A stretch of 64,000 nucleotides of DNA from positions 744,001 through 808,000 of the forward strand of contig JAIXMQ010000002.1 of assembly GCA_025716855.1 (NCBI GenBank), given 5' to 3'. Position 1 is the stretch's first letter. Each line of letters begins with the position of its first letter. Positions 1 to 11,087 of the stretch are shown here, one piece after another. Below the pieces are notes generated by a model, which saw only the letters and a program-made list of their open reading frames with translations, was not told the DNA's origin and ran no database searches. Position numbers and translations under genes: made by a program. The stretch is from Pilaira anomala. Taxonomy: Eukaryota; Mucoromycota; Mucoromycetes; Mucorales; Mucoraceae.

Positions 1-341
1 CTATATGCTAAATCTTGAGCAAAAGGAGTATCATCACTCTCGTTAGAGTACCAGCTTAAATAAAACGATGGCTTGAGAGTTACGACTAGACGTATTTTTG
101 ATGTGCTGATTTCTAACGTCTGTTCATGCTCTGCTTTGATAGTCACTTGTTGTTCCGAGTTTACACTTGTACCCATATTACTCTCATGGTTAGATTTTGC
201 TTCTTCTGGCGTTAGGTATTGCACACGTATAACTTGGCTGCTGACAATGATTATTTTAAATACATGACCTTCTGGATTCTTAAAAATAAACGGATGCTTG
301 TTATCCTTGAGAATAAATCCTTCTGCTATATTCTGTTTCAT
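1..341 (-). CDS. Glycoside hydrolase family 31-like protein, N-terminal part (cut by window edge)
   Basis: An ATG at 339-341 on the minus strand opens a frame that stays open for 113 codons to base 1, so the rest of the gene lies to the left of the window. The reading holds PFIFKNPEGHVFKI near the start, then a short polar stretch, then ISTSKIRLVVTLKPSFYLSWY and PFAQDLAY. This order (a strand of the form FxNPxG, a strand ending in VRVQYL, then S.KI.L.V...PF) is what the N-terminal beta-sandwich domain of GH31 alpha-glucosidases and alpha-xylosidases looks like. The catalytic barrel is not in the window, so the enzyme activity cannot be assigned. No intron or signal peptide is visible in this piece. 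The family call is from pattern only and is moderate in confidence. Confidence 0.5.
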   Translation of the reverse strand, partial: MKQNIAEGFILKDNKHPFIFKNPEGHVFKIIIVSSQVIRVQYLTPEEAKSNHESNMGTSVNSEQQVTIKAEHEQTLEISTSKIRLVVTLKPSFYLSWYSNESDDTPFAQDLAY

Positions 342-3300
342 AATAATTCCACTTTTTTTTTTCAAAAAAAAAAAAAAAAAAAAAAAAAAAAGAAAAAAGG
401 GGAAAAAAAAAAAAGAAGAAATTTTCTGATACAAGTAAAATAATAATTATTTAGAGACCACATGATGAAAACGTTTCAATTAAGTGTAACAGGTCTTTTT
501 TTTTACTACTTGGGAGCAGTGACTTACAATGTACCGCTCTAATTGTTAAATCCATGCTTCCTACTGCTTTAGCATTTATAAAAAAGGGTGCCACACCAAT
601 GAGGTTGCATATAAAGATCGCCGTATATATTACCGTACCAAGATTGAGTTCCCCTGGTTGTTAAAACATTGGGTCATTATACTGGCCGACTTCACCTCTC
701 TCTCGGGGCCAGTTATACAAAAATTATTATAAAATTATTTGATAATTGACAACGGCAAATTCGAAAAAATCTAGATATTAAATTAATAATTATATGTATC
801 TTTTTTGGAAAAATCCCTGTTTCTTTTTACAGTCAATGCTTTTTTTTTTTTTTTACCTGCCTTCTCCCTCATTATGAAAAGAGTTTTAGTCTTTTTTTAC
901 CTTTATCAAATCGTGTCACAACAGCGGCCCTCTACAAGATAAAATAGGCTACCAGGTAATTCTATACAGATATGGGGTCCTCAGAGTTGGTCTTCCTCTT
1001 TATGAAATCCTCATCCGAATCAAACCAAGCACTTCTTTGTCTCTTGTTTTAGAAAATGGTCTTTTTTTTTTTGGTAAATTGCCATAGAAGAACTGAATCT
1101 CTGCAACAAGTGTCCTAGTTCTGATTCCGTATGAACTTCTCGATACACTCTACACATCAACATCAACCAGCCAATCGAATAACACGCTTTACTGTCTTTC
1201 AGTGTATTACTCGGGACCTTATGGCGGTATCACTGGCTATGCTGCATAGTCATAGATCAAATTTTTAAAAAAAAAAAAAAAAATTGCTCACCAAGTAATA
1301 GGTATTATCCTTTATAAAATCATACACCATCCTATACATGAAAGGGATGTGTTTTTGTTTGTTTTGTCAGGTTTTCTTTTTATCTATTTTCATCCTATAT
1401 AATGAAGATATATATTACTTAATAGGTACTAATGTATTTAGAAAACTCAAGCTGTCAAAAAAAAAAAAAAAAAAAAAAAAAAAAGATGGCCTGATAAATT
1501 ATTAATATAAAACGCACGGACCGACATGTCAACGTAGAATTCAAGTTTGCATGATAAATCAACCCGTCCGCTCCTTTATTTTACATGGTATATGTAGGTC
1601 CTATGAGAAATAATTTCGTGGTATCTGTATGATTTTTGATAAACAAGAGTTTGTTATCATGTAATTTTTGCTTATAATTTACCAGCTCCAAGTATATATA
1701 TTTTTTTTTTTAAGAAAACTAAATTCGGGTGATCATGGTTACGTTTATGCAAAAAAAAAAAAAATACGAATACCGTCGTACCAATACATGAGATTACGGT
1801 GAAAATATAGCAAACCTTCAAAGTAATAAAGTTTTGGTTACAGTTGTCATTTCTGTTTGCTTTACCAAAATACGACAAGTTATTATGCTTCTAATGACGG
1901 GATTATCCAATAGGAACTGTAATATGTAGTACAATTTCATAAATGTAGATAGAACATATTCTACCCGTTTTCATAAATTTTTTTGCTAAATTACTGAAAG
2001 TTTAACCGACAAGAGAGTTACTCAAAGAAGGTGTTACAATAGATCAAACCAAGATTAGTTAAAATTTTTATAGCTGTGTAATGACATTTATTTGTCAACA
2101 AAAGAGTGAGTATAATATTATAGAAGTAAGGTCAAAATTTTCAATATTAACTTTTTATATTAGATCATGATAGAATGATCACAAGAGATCCATCATATCA
2201 ATTATGAATTAGTAAATTTCAACCAATTTCGAACTTTAGAACTAAATGGAAAGTTCGAAAATAACGTCAAGATTCATCATTATTGTTTTCACGTTATAAA
2301 AAAAAAAAAAAATGACCTTCATTTTTTTTTTTTTTTTTTTTTTTTTTTGCGGCTTTCTCTGGATAGAGCAGATATACTTTTTGAATAGTCAAATGTTATG
2401 CCAGTTTAGTTTATATCTTGATAATATTCAATCATTGTGATGCAATCGTGATCATTTTTATGCATACACAAAAGTGAGAATTGATTTTTTTTTTCCCAGG
2501 GTGGATATTTCCATGTATGCGGTTTCTATATAATAAGCCTGTTGGGCTACTAAGCTCAAAAACACTGACAGGTGGTGCACTAAAAAGTATACTATAATTA
2601 TCTATTTGCATAAAGTATATTTTTATATGCATCTTCCCACCCTATGATTTAATTGTTATTCAACCTGTATGAAGCAGACAAAACAACGGGGAAAAAAAGA
2701 ATCAATTTTTTTTTTTTTTTTTTAATAACATCGGGCCAAAAGCCGAGAATAACTTCCCCAAAAAGACGGGTAATTTGAATAATAGAAAAAACATGAGTGT
2801 GACAAGGATTGAAAAAAAAAAAAGAGTGTGGATCTTTTTAAGCCAGGATAATTTTTCTAAAACTGTTTCTTTTTCGAAACACAGCTTAAAATCAAAAAAG
2901 AAAGAGTAGCTCATTTTGGATTTTAATATTAATAGATCAAAAAAAGCCAAAAACCTGTTGAGAATTTTACTTAAAAAAAAAAAAAAGGAACAAAGGAGAA
3001 TTTATTTATTATTTTTTCAGGTACCTGACCTGCTAAGCAAAAATGATAAATTACCTTTTTCCGTACGATAACTACAAAAATGCACAGATAGTTTGTGTAA
3101 AATGACCCACTCCGCAACAAACAAAATGCTAAAATAAAATCGAACAAGTAATATAGCTTCAAAACCGCAAAGAAGAAGGGGCGGATCATAAATGAAAAAA
3201 AAAAAAAAAAAAAATGTTTGTTATAAAAAAGATTTTCAGTTTACAATAGGAGCTGAAATTCCCTTTTATGGATTCCATGTCAAAATATATATAATTAGTA

Positions 3301-3670
3301 AACAATACAAAATTCTCTCTATCTTTTGATTTACAATCTATAATATGTGTAAATATACTATTAGACGTTTTAATTAAAAATATATAACAATTGTTTATTT
3401 GGTAATAAAAAGGTATTTGGTAATATATAAAAGATAGTGTTACACAGAGGAAGGTTCTGATCCACCACTTTTTACAAAAAAGAATCGTTTTTTTAAACAT
3501 TTAACGGATAAAAGTTAAATTAAAAAAATAAAAACGGGCCTTATCGGAAACATTTAGATTTGAATTCTTAACAGTGTTGCTATAGTAATAAAAAGATAAA
3601 TAATAATAAGAAAAAGGAAATATAGATTAATATATATATTTTTTTTTTTTCCACCACGATCAGATGATAC

Positions 3671-3707
<37 letters not shown>

Positions 3708-3926
3708 CAAAGCGGAGTAAGTAAGTTTATTAAAGAAGAAGAGAAAGATTTTATGTTACAGGTGTATTAAATGTTGTGTTTGAAAAAAAGAGAGTGTTAT
3801 AATAATAATATATATATATATATACAGAAAAGAAAAAAAAAAGTAAAAGGGCTATAGTACAATTAAGGGTTGGGTTACAAGAGATAATCTAAAGAGTCTG
3901 TTATGATAATCCCTGGTATATCACAT

Positions 3927-3964
<38 letters not shown>

Positions 3965-4026
3965 TGTGTGTGTGTGTGTCGCCTGTTTGTGTGATGTTTG
4001 TACAAAAAAAAAAAAAAAAATTAAGG
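342..4026. other. Gene-poor AT-rich spacer
   Basis: I find no supportable gene in this 3.7 kb. It is dominated by A and T runs; the longest are near 364-391, 1457-1484, 2323-2348 and 3675-3703. The open frames are short, made of Lys/Phe runs, and have no spliced extension. A small hairpin near 680-715 is reported as a finding. Confidence 0.6.
3929..3980. repeat. (GA)n followed by (TG)n microsatellite
   Basis: A perfect GA tract of about 16 units is followed directly by about nine TG units. It lies about 50 bp past the 3' end of the cyclin gene, which ends at 4027 on the minus strand, so it is probably in or just beyond that gene's 3' untranslated region. Confidence 0.9.
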
Positions 4027-4641
4027 TTACAATCGTTGTTGGTCCAGAACGTCTTCTACTAGATCCATTTCTAATGTCTTTCCGTGTATGTCTAAATATT
4101 CTTTAATTGCTTCAACATTTACAAATAAATTGTATTTAATCAAACCAAGAAAGCTTCTTTCCATTAAATTTACGTCTCTTGGAGTGTAAACATAGTCAGT
4201 CATCACTACAATCGCTTGACTCGTAAGACAAGTACCAGTCTCGGATAAAAATTTAGAAGCTGTTAAGATGGCTGCAAGGAAAAGACGGTAAGGTGTATCG
4301 ATATCACCCCGAGCATGACTTGGTAAACTAGTTTTTAATCTTTGAAGATAAATTAATGATACAAGGCAAACGCATGGTGATAATTTAGAGCGTTTGAATA
4401 CGGTTGCAATAAATTCGTTTAATGGTGGTAAATTGAATTTGGTATTGAATTTATGAATAGGTGCGTTTGACTTTTTAAACTTTTTAGAGCAAGGTAATAA
4501 TGATGTAGCCGTATTCGTTGTAAATGCTACAATGAAGTGTTAATAAATGATGATAATCATCAACTACTATTGATTATTATTTCAATTCTTACAAAGCAAG
4601 GCTTCTGGACTTCGTGAAGAAACTGTAGTAGTTATACTCAT
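4027..4641 (-). CDS. Pcl1/2-type cyclin (PHO80/Pcl family), 2 exons
   Basis: Exons 4641-4593 and 4526-4027 join to 182 residues. The intron is GTAAGA...TTGTAG. The protein has the Pcl cyclin-box pattern: LPPLNEFIATVFKRSK, then a helix with CLVSLIYLQRLK, then DTPYRLFLAAILTASKFLSE and, near the end, LMERSFLGLIKYNL. Pcl cyclins bind and activate a Pho85/Cdk5-type kinase and act in G1 progression, polarity or nutrient signalling in the nucleus or bud. The family usually reads KYLND after the conserved helix; here it is KFLSE, a mild departure. The protein is short, with almost nothing beyond the box, so it resembles the PCL1/PCL2 branch more than long Pho80 partners. The kinase partner cannot be told from sequence. 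Confidence 0.8.
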
Positions 4642-4888
4642 ATCATAAATAAAAAATAAATGTTTAAAAAAAAGAAAAAAGAAAAAAAAAAAAAAAAAAG
4701 AGAGAAAGGTTGAATTAAAGAAAAAAAAAAAAAAAAAACTTGGGTTGGGTTTAAAAGAGAAAGATTTTCGCTGTCAACAAGGTAACTTAAACAATTACAC
4801 CAATCAATATTTGCTCTCTTATCTTTGTACACATTTGGTCTTTCCGAATTCATGTGCTTTATACTTTTTATACAGGGTTTCCGAAAAG

Positions 4889-5010
4889 TAATGTCGCAGC
4901 TATAGAAATCAATGTCGCAAGCCAATAAAAATCAATGTCGCTTGGCAACAACAAAATTAATGTCACATGCTCTAAAATTAAAGTCGCATTTTTTGAAAAT
5001 CTTGTCGAAA
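4889..5010 (+). repeat. Subterminal TGTCGC direct-repeat array of the transposon
   Basis: Six copies of a (A)TGTCGC-like core begin near 4892, 4913, 4936, 4961, 4982 and 5003, spaced about 20-25 bp. Units differ in the linker but keep an A-rich flank. A similar array with similar spacing occurs at 43704-43803. Subterminal arrays of this sort often bind the transposase; here that is an inference. Confidence 0.75.
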
Positions 5011-5110
5011 GTTCAAACGCTTGGCACTCGAGAAAATATAAATATTATAGGACACCAGCATTTTTATTTTTTTATTTTTTCTCACAACTTTACAATCAAA
5101 ACTATACATC

Positions 5111-6391
5111 ATGGTACAATTTTTTTATGAAGATGGACAGGGAAATGCTGTTGATGAGAATGGTTGGCCTGAGCCAATGGATTACATTGTCGATCAAAAC
5201 CTTTATGCATTAGAATCACTTATTACATCACACACACCGAGTATTTGCAGAATGTAAAATCTACGAGTACTACTGCACAAGTCAATGTAGAACATTTAGA
5301 TTATGAAAGAGAGCAAAGGGGGCGAAGACTCGGATATGAGAGAAATAACTGAAAAACGCACATATACTCGCTATACTAATCAAGAAAAGGCTAGATTTTT
5401 CAAACTGAAGATTGATAAGTGTTTGAGTGCTTCAGCAGCTGCAAAACAGCTAGGTATACATGTTCGTGCTGCACAGAAGAGATGGGTAAAGCAGTATGAA
5501 GAGGATCCGGATTTCAATCTTTGATAGTAAGAAACAAGGCCGTAGACGTATTCTTAATGAGGAGCACAAAAAAATGACAGTTATTAAGTATGTTGATTCT
5601 AATCCCTCTGCTGCTGCAATTGCGGATATATAACTGAGCATTTAATGTATGAGTTTATTAGGCTTAATGATCTAAAAGTCTCCCGTAGCACAGTGCATAC
5701 TTTTATGAGGGCAGAATACCAACTTATCATTGAAAAAAGCAGAGTTTCACTCTGTTGAAAGAAATAGTCCAGATAAGATTAATGATCGTCATGATCGTGT
5801 TCGAGAATGGGATGAAACAGATATGAATTTCTTGACTAACTGCGTATTTCTTGATGAATCACCATTCCATATAAATATGAAACGCACAAGAGCTTGGTCA
5901 ACAGTGGGTAGTTACTCCTGCTATTGTAACTGTACCCAACTACAAGAGCAAAAACTACCACGGTATTAGGAGCCATCATCTCTGCTTCAGGATTAATCAA
6001 AGTTAGTGTGAGAATACCTAGTCCTAGTAAGAAGAGAAAGGCTGGTCAAGAATATGGAATTCTGAGTACTGGAACTACTGTTACAGGTCACTACATCAGC
6101 TTTTTAAAGGAAACATTAGATGAAATGGATAAAACATCCGCATATGAAAGGGCATTATTTGATTATGGACAATGCCCCGATACACACTTCTAATGATATT
6201 GCAAAATATTGTTGAGTATCGTGGATATCGATGTTGCATAATCTTCCTCCATATTCTCCTGATGAGCTTAACCCAATAGAACAATTTTGGTCTGTTGCAA
6301 AGAGCAAGATTAAACGCCAACGATTCTTACAGCAAGAGACCTTATTATCAACAAGAATCCGTGAAGCATGTAATAATGTAAAACCCTACTG
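5111..6391 (+). pseudogene. Tc1/mariner-type transposase, disrupted by frameshifts and stops
   Basis: Reading begins with an ATG at 5111 and moves through several frames. The N-terminal part has a helix-turn-helix: an Arg/Lys-rich lead, then SASAAAKQLGIHVRAAQKRW (about 5428-5490). The catalytic DDE core follows: VFLDESPFHIN (about 5848), IMDNAPIHTS (about 6164) and SPDELNPIEQFW (about 6259), with the last acid in NPIE. Each block lies in a frame shifted from the one before, and stops interrupt several of them, so the gene is dead. The spacing between the second Asp and the Glu is roughly 35 residues, but indels make it uncertain whether this is DD34E or a neighbour class. Confidence 0.85.
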
Positions 6392-6463
6392 ATTTTATTG
6401 GGGTTTGTAACTCATTCACATCATAGGTGTTTAGATAAAGTGTCGTAGAAAAGAGAACCTGTA

Positions 6464-6825
6464 AGCTCATAACCGCAACAGGTATTAATAAACACAGTAA
6501 GAAAATAATCGTAAGTATAAAAGGTAAGTAAAATGTTTCTTTTCTTTCTATTATAAGTTAATTGTCGAAACTTCATGAAAATAATGGCCAAAATGGTCTT
6601 CATTTAGCTTAAATGCAACATTCACTGCAGCCAAGCCTTTTTTTTCACCCCGTCCACCCCGTCCATTTTTTTTTTTCACCCCGTTCACCCCGGCACCTAT
6701 GATTTTTCAAAAATAAAAAAAAACGGACCGAGCGGTGTATTTTAAGCTGGGAAAGAATGTTACTTTTTCTAGTACTTGAAAATTTTTTACTCTTTCTTTC
6801 ATTTCTCAATAAAAATTAATAAATA
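6464..6825. other. Spacer and likely promoter of the HMG-box-like gene
   Basis: This 362-bp spacer lies between the transposon end and the next gene. It contains the CACCCCG repeat cluster at 6646-6693 and an A-rich leader before the ATG at 6826. No gene is seen. Confidence 0.6.
6646..6693 (+). promoter_or_regulatory. Cluster of four CACCCCG repeats upstream of the HMG-box-like gene
   Basis: CACCCCGTCCACCCCGTCC is followed, after a T run, by CACCCCGTTCACCCCGG. Four CACCCCG cores in 48 bp stand out in DNA this AT-rich. They lie about 130-180 bp before the ATG at 6826. C-rich cores like this suit zinc-finger activators, but binding is inferred only. Confidence 0.4.
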
Positions 6826-7486
6826 ATGAACGATACTCAATTCAATCGCGCTATTGAACAAGAAAAAATAAGAAGAGAAAATTACTACCAAGAACTCTCT
6901 TTGACTTCTGGCCGAAGTGTAGCCTACATTCGTAAAAGAATGAGTGATGAAACAGAAGACGTTCCCTATTACAAAAAAAATACGTCGATCAATGCTTGGT
7001 GCATCTTCCGTAGTGAAGAGGCAGCCAAAAGGAAAGCAGAGGCTGGTAAGTATATAAAAATGATAGAGCTGAAACGAATGTTTTCTAAAATAAACTGTTG
7101 TAGAGGAGAACAAAACCGAGTACGAAGGTTTAGAGTCTTCTGCAGCCAGTATCATCTACAAAGCTTTGCCAGTTGAGAAGAAATTGGAATTGCAGGAGAC
7201 TGCTGCCAGAGCAGCTGCTGCTGCTGCTGCCTCCTGTTTTGTCAGTGAAACGGAAGGCTCCCTGAAGAATGTCGCTCTGACAATGAAGAGCCTTAAGGCT
7301 TTGAATTGTGATGGTATCTTCTTGGCAACTTACCCGTCAAAAGAAGATCCATCAAAAGGTGTAACTGCTTCTTTTTGTACTGGGGATGCAAAGCTTGTTT
7401 TTAAGCACAAGCTTAAAAGCATGGAGGATGATTTTATGAAGTATCGCTTTCCAGCAACAGCGGAAACTTCAAGAAAACGTAAATAA
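6826..7486 (+). CDS. HMG-box-like DNA-binding protein, 2 exons
   Basis: Exons 6826-7045 and 7104-7486 join to 200 residues through a GTAAGT...TTGTAG intron. Across the splice the protein reads INAWCIFRSEEAAKRKAEAE, then a stretch ending ASIIYKALPVEKKLELQETA, and then an Ala-rich run. The spacing of N-A-W-x-x-F and of the I..K.LP.E.K..... segment is that of an HMG box (compare the general form NAF..F ... KI.G..WK.L..EEK..Y), in which the Trp/Leu core and basic residues bend DNA. A basic end (SRKRK) could be a nuclear signal. It lies just after a transposon and has a C-rich motif cluster upstream. The HMG call is structural pattern matching; it may instead be a lineage-specific protein. Confidence 0.5.
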
Positions 7487-8955
7487 ATGATATTATTTTA
7501 TGATGGCCAATAGTTATAATTTTTTTTTTTTTTTTTTGGGAGGCTAGTCGAAGGTCCTACTAGCCACGTTGCTAAATTGATTAATGCTTTCTTTTATTAT
7601 TATTATTCTCTTTCCTTTTTCAATTTCTATCACGTTTAATAACTCTTCATTTTTTTTTTTTGAAGCCGTCCTGTGCTATAACTATCGAAAAAAAAATGAT
7701 GCTCTATAAGATTGTCCTGTTAAAAGATGGAGGGGTGGGAAAGGTACCTATAATAGTTATATTTGAATCATTTTAATTTACCAAATGCATAAACATATTA
7801 CTTTGAGGTATTTCATTTGTGATCCATCATTATCATCACTATTCAGAGATAAAAACTTATTTTGTATCAAAGATGTTATGTTAAAAGCTTTTTTTTTTTT
7901 CAAAGAAGACATGATATGCTAACGTCCTTAAATTGATTTTGGACTTACGATCCAACTATTGAAAACTCTTATCGTAAACAAGTTGTAATTGATGAGTAGC
8001 CTTGTGTTTTGGAAGTTCTTGATACTGCTGATCAAGGTATATATAGTGTTAACTGATTTATTAAAAACCATCTTTGCGGAGAAGCCAAGTAAACTAAAGC
8101 AGCTCAGAATAATACTTTTTCCAGTTCTAAAATCGTCGACTAAAAGCAGGCGTATACATTTAGTAGATTGTTATATAATTTCTTTTCAGGTATATTATAT
8201 CGAAAAATGATTGTTTTCTTCATTGCTAAGGATGATAAGAAGACCACTTCTTTTTTGTTTTACTTTTTAAAATGTTCACCTTATTAGTAAGGTGATAATT
8301 ATTCTCAAGTAACATTCAAAAAAAAAAAAGATGTCAGATTTGATTTTGTCATACCTTATTATATATATAGATATCTGTGTCGTCATAATCGGATGCCAAC
8401 AACTTCGCTCTTTTGAGTGCTCTTACCCAACTTGTAGAGCTAGTAGGCACCTTCTTTACAGTGGTAATAATCCACATGAATTTCCCAACCTCAGTTATCG
8501 AAATGACTCACATATTATCTGCTCTCAAGACTTTCACTCTGGGTTGTTGAAATAACGTTTAGGTGTTCCTTCAGGGACTTTGATTATATTATTTGAGGAG
8601 GTGCTTCTTAATATACAAAGCTATTACATTATACTTCAACTGCACTTTAAATACTGATGCGCTATATTAAAACATTTCATAGTGGCAGTGGTTTAAAATA
8701 GGCGAAAGATTCAAAACTTTAAAATGTTTTTTTTTTTTTTAAAAAACCGAGGTTTGTAAATGAAAAGGTTTACTGAACTATTGATAAAATACGATTGATT
8801 TTTTGTCTTTTTAAACATTTATTTACAAGGAAAAGAAGGATAGAAACAATATTTTTTTTTTTTCTTTTAATAAAAAAAAAAAAAAAAAAAAAATAGAAAG
8901 TGTGTGAAAGAGGATATATGTTATATAAAAAGTTTTAAATTAAGAAAAAATTGAT
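7487..8955. other. Spacer with no supportable gene
   Basis: This 1.5 kb between the HMG-like gene and the 3' end of ISU1 has long T and A runs. Two short open frames (about 73 and 74 codons at 7989-8210 and 8331-8555) show no recognisable motif or splice extension. Confidence 0.6.
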
Positions 8956-9565
8956 TTATGCTCTAGCACTACGCTTCTTTTGATAATCCTTGATAGCAGA
9001 TTTAATAGCATCTTCAGCCAACACTATAATACAAAAAAAAAAAAAAAAGATGAATATCTATTTTTAATAATAATAGCACACTTTCTACTTACTGGAACAA
9101 TGTAACTTGACAGGAGGTAAACATAATTCCTTTGCAATTTCAGTGTTCTTGATTTGACCAGCTTGTTCAAGAGTCATACCTCTGACACGTTCAGTCATGA
9201 AACTACTAGAAGCAATAGCAGAACCACATCCAAACGTCTTGAATTTAACGTCAACAATTTTACCTGTAGCGTCATCGACCTTGATTTGTAATTTCATAAC
9301 ATCACCACATGCTGGTGCACCAACAAGTCCAGTGCCTACATCTGTATCTGTCTTTGGGAAAGATCCTACATTACGAGGACGTTCATAATGATCAATAACC
9401 TTTAAAAAAAAATTTTTTTTTAATTGTTTAGTCATCATTTTTTTTTTTTCTCTCTCTCTCTCTTTTTCTAACCTTTTCGTGATAAAAACGTGTGCCAGAG
9501 ATTGAAAGAGGCTTGTGAATAAGGCGAGTTGATCTGTTGATAGCGGAAATAGTAGTACGCAACAT
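8956..9565 (-). CDS. ISU1: Mitochondrial iron-sulfur cluster scaffold ISU1/ISCU, 3 exons
   Basis: Exons 9565-9473, 9399-9093 and 9023-8956 join to 155 residues. The first 30 or so residues (MLRTTISAINRSTRLIHK...) are basic and hydroxylated with no acids, as in a mitochondrial presequence. The mature part is the IscU fold: YERPRNVGSF, GAPACGDVM with Cys62, FGCGSAIASSS with Cys89, and LPPVKLHCS with Cys132. These three Cys, with the Asp of ACGD, hold the nascent 2Fe-2S cluster delivered by the Nfs1-Isd11-frataxin complex. LPPVK at 125-129 is the site recognised by the Hsp70 chaperone for cluster transfer. All key residues are present. Intron 1 starts GTTAGA and ends TTTAAAG, both weak sites, yet the join is fixed by homology. 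Confidence 0.97.
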
Positions 9566-10793
9566 TTTATTATAGTTTTAATAAAAATATAAAAATAACA
9601 AAAAGAAAAGAAAAAAATAGATGAACGTCTGGGGTGGTTCATATAGGTAATATCAGATTATCTGAGACCGCCGTGACTTTTATCCAATCAAAATGGATTA
9701 TTAATTATCTGATTGGGTTTGGTCTACCAGCTAAATAACCGAACTAGCCCGCACTTACTTTTTTGCTTTGTCCTTTTATTACATCACAATTTGACTACTA
9801 AAAAAAAAAATTAAATCAATTCACTCGTATTAAATTGCACTACGGAAAAATTGATGCCATTGACCCAAATATGCTTGTATGTACAATTCACTTTTTGGCA
9901 AATGTAAGTAATATATATTCTTCATTTAATAATATGTTATATCATTTTAACTACTAGTAGGCTCTCTATAAAATAGAAAAGTTGAACAAATGTATAATTG
10001 TGGATACAACTACCAGTCATTTGCATACAAAATACAATGCGACTCCTAAGTTTTTTTTTTACCCCAGAAACGGGTGAAACTTTTACAATAATAAAAAAGA
10101 ATGCTTGGCAAAAGACTGGAAGGAATGATTCATTTATTTGACTCCCGCTTATTTTTCATGTCAAAAAAAAAAAAAAAGGTGATGATTTTTTAACAACACT
10201 TCTCTTTTTTTTTTTTATTGCTTTCATGTGAGTTACACCCGCCTTTTTTTTAATAAAAAAAAAAAAAATGTCATTATTTTATTATTTCTCTGCTGTCATT
10301 CTATCATTCCTTGGCAACAAGAAAAAAAAAAAAAAAAAAACTGCTGAAAAAACGTATATGTTTTTTTTTCCTTTTATAGTCTTTTTCTGATTTCTGTGCC
10401 TGAATCGAAATAGATGTGTGAACCCGTTTAAAACAAAAGGGAGCGAAAAGAGGGAGGGCAAGTCAATATATAAAATACTGACTCGAACAGAGTTTAGAAA
10501 GATTTAAAACGATCCCGCACAGACGATATAAAGAGCTGTAAAAAAGTAAAAAAAATAAAATAAAAAAAAGTTTTTTTTTTTTTTTTTTTTTTTGCTTTGG
10601 TCATCCACAAGTTATTTTTTTAATTTCCCACTGAAAAAAAAAAAAATGAAAAAAAACTGCCTTTTTTCTCTTTTCCCTTTTTTTTTTTTTTTTTTTTTGT
10701 TGTTGTTTTTTTTTCATATATATAAAAATATTATATATAGTTTGAAAAAGAAAATAAAGGTATTATTGGTTATTCTCTCCTTTTAGAAACCCA
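9566..10793. other. Divergent intergenic region
   Basis: This 1.2-kb region lies between ISU1 (leftward) and the coiled-coil gene (rightward), so it probably holds both promoters. It contains many A and T runs. A TTTTAG just before the ATG at 10794 could be the acceptor of a 5' leader intron. No gene is seen. Confidence 0.5.
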
Positions 10794-11055
10794 ATGCTAT
10801 CAAAGGACTTGACGCCTAATCCAAAGGCTGTCAACATAATTCGTCCATCTAACGACTACAATTTATTCACTCAACAAAGCCAATTTAATTATTCTTCTTC
10901 TACAGATTCCTCTTCTTGTACATTCTCTACCGCGTCAACAAATAACCCTTATACGACGCTTTCCCCCATGATTCGTCAACCATCTATTGAAAGTAATCCG
11001 GGACTTTCTTTCTTTTGTCAAACTACAACCACAAATAATAATATTATTATTAAAA

Positions 11056-11087
<32 letters not shown>

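Larger units (their letters stand above)
4871..6463 (+). mobile_element. Degenerate Tc1/mariner (IS630-Tc1) DNA transposon
   Basis: The element is bounded by TA dinucleotides, as expected for Tc1/mariner target duplication. It starts TACAGGGTTTCC at 4871 and ends GAGAACCTGTA at 6463, so the outer six bases form an inverted repeat while the next bases match poorly. The left end carries a subterminal repeat array (see 4889-5010). The interior is a frameshifted DDE transposase. The full size, about 1.6 kb, is typical of the superfamily. Multiple stops and frame changes show that this copy cannot make an intact transposase. Confidence 0.8.

Noticed and set aside
1672..3500. Several open frames of 66-104 codons on the minus strand
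   Set aside because: They consist of Phe/Lys/Ile runs read from A/T tracts, have no domain, and do not extend by splicing.
7989..8555. Two plus-strand frames of 73 and 74 codons
   Set aside because: No motif, no credible splice partners, and codon content like the spacer.
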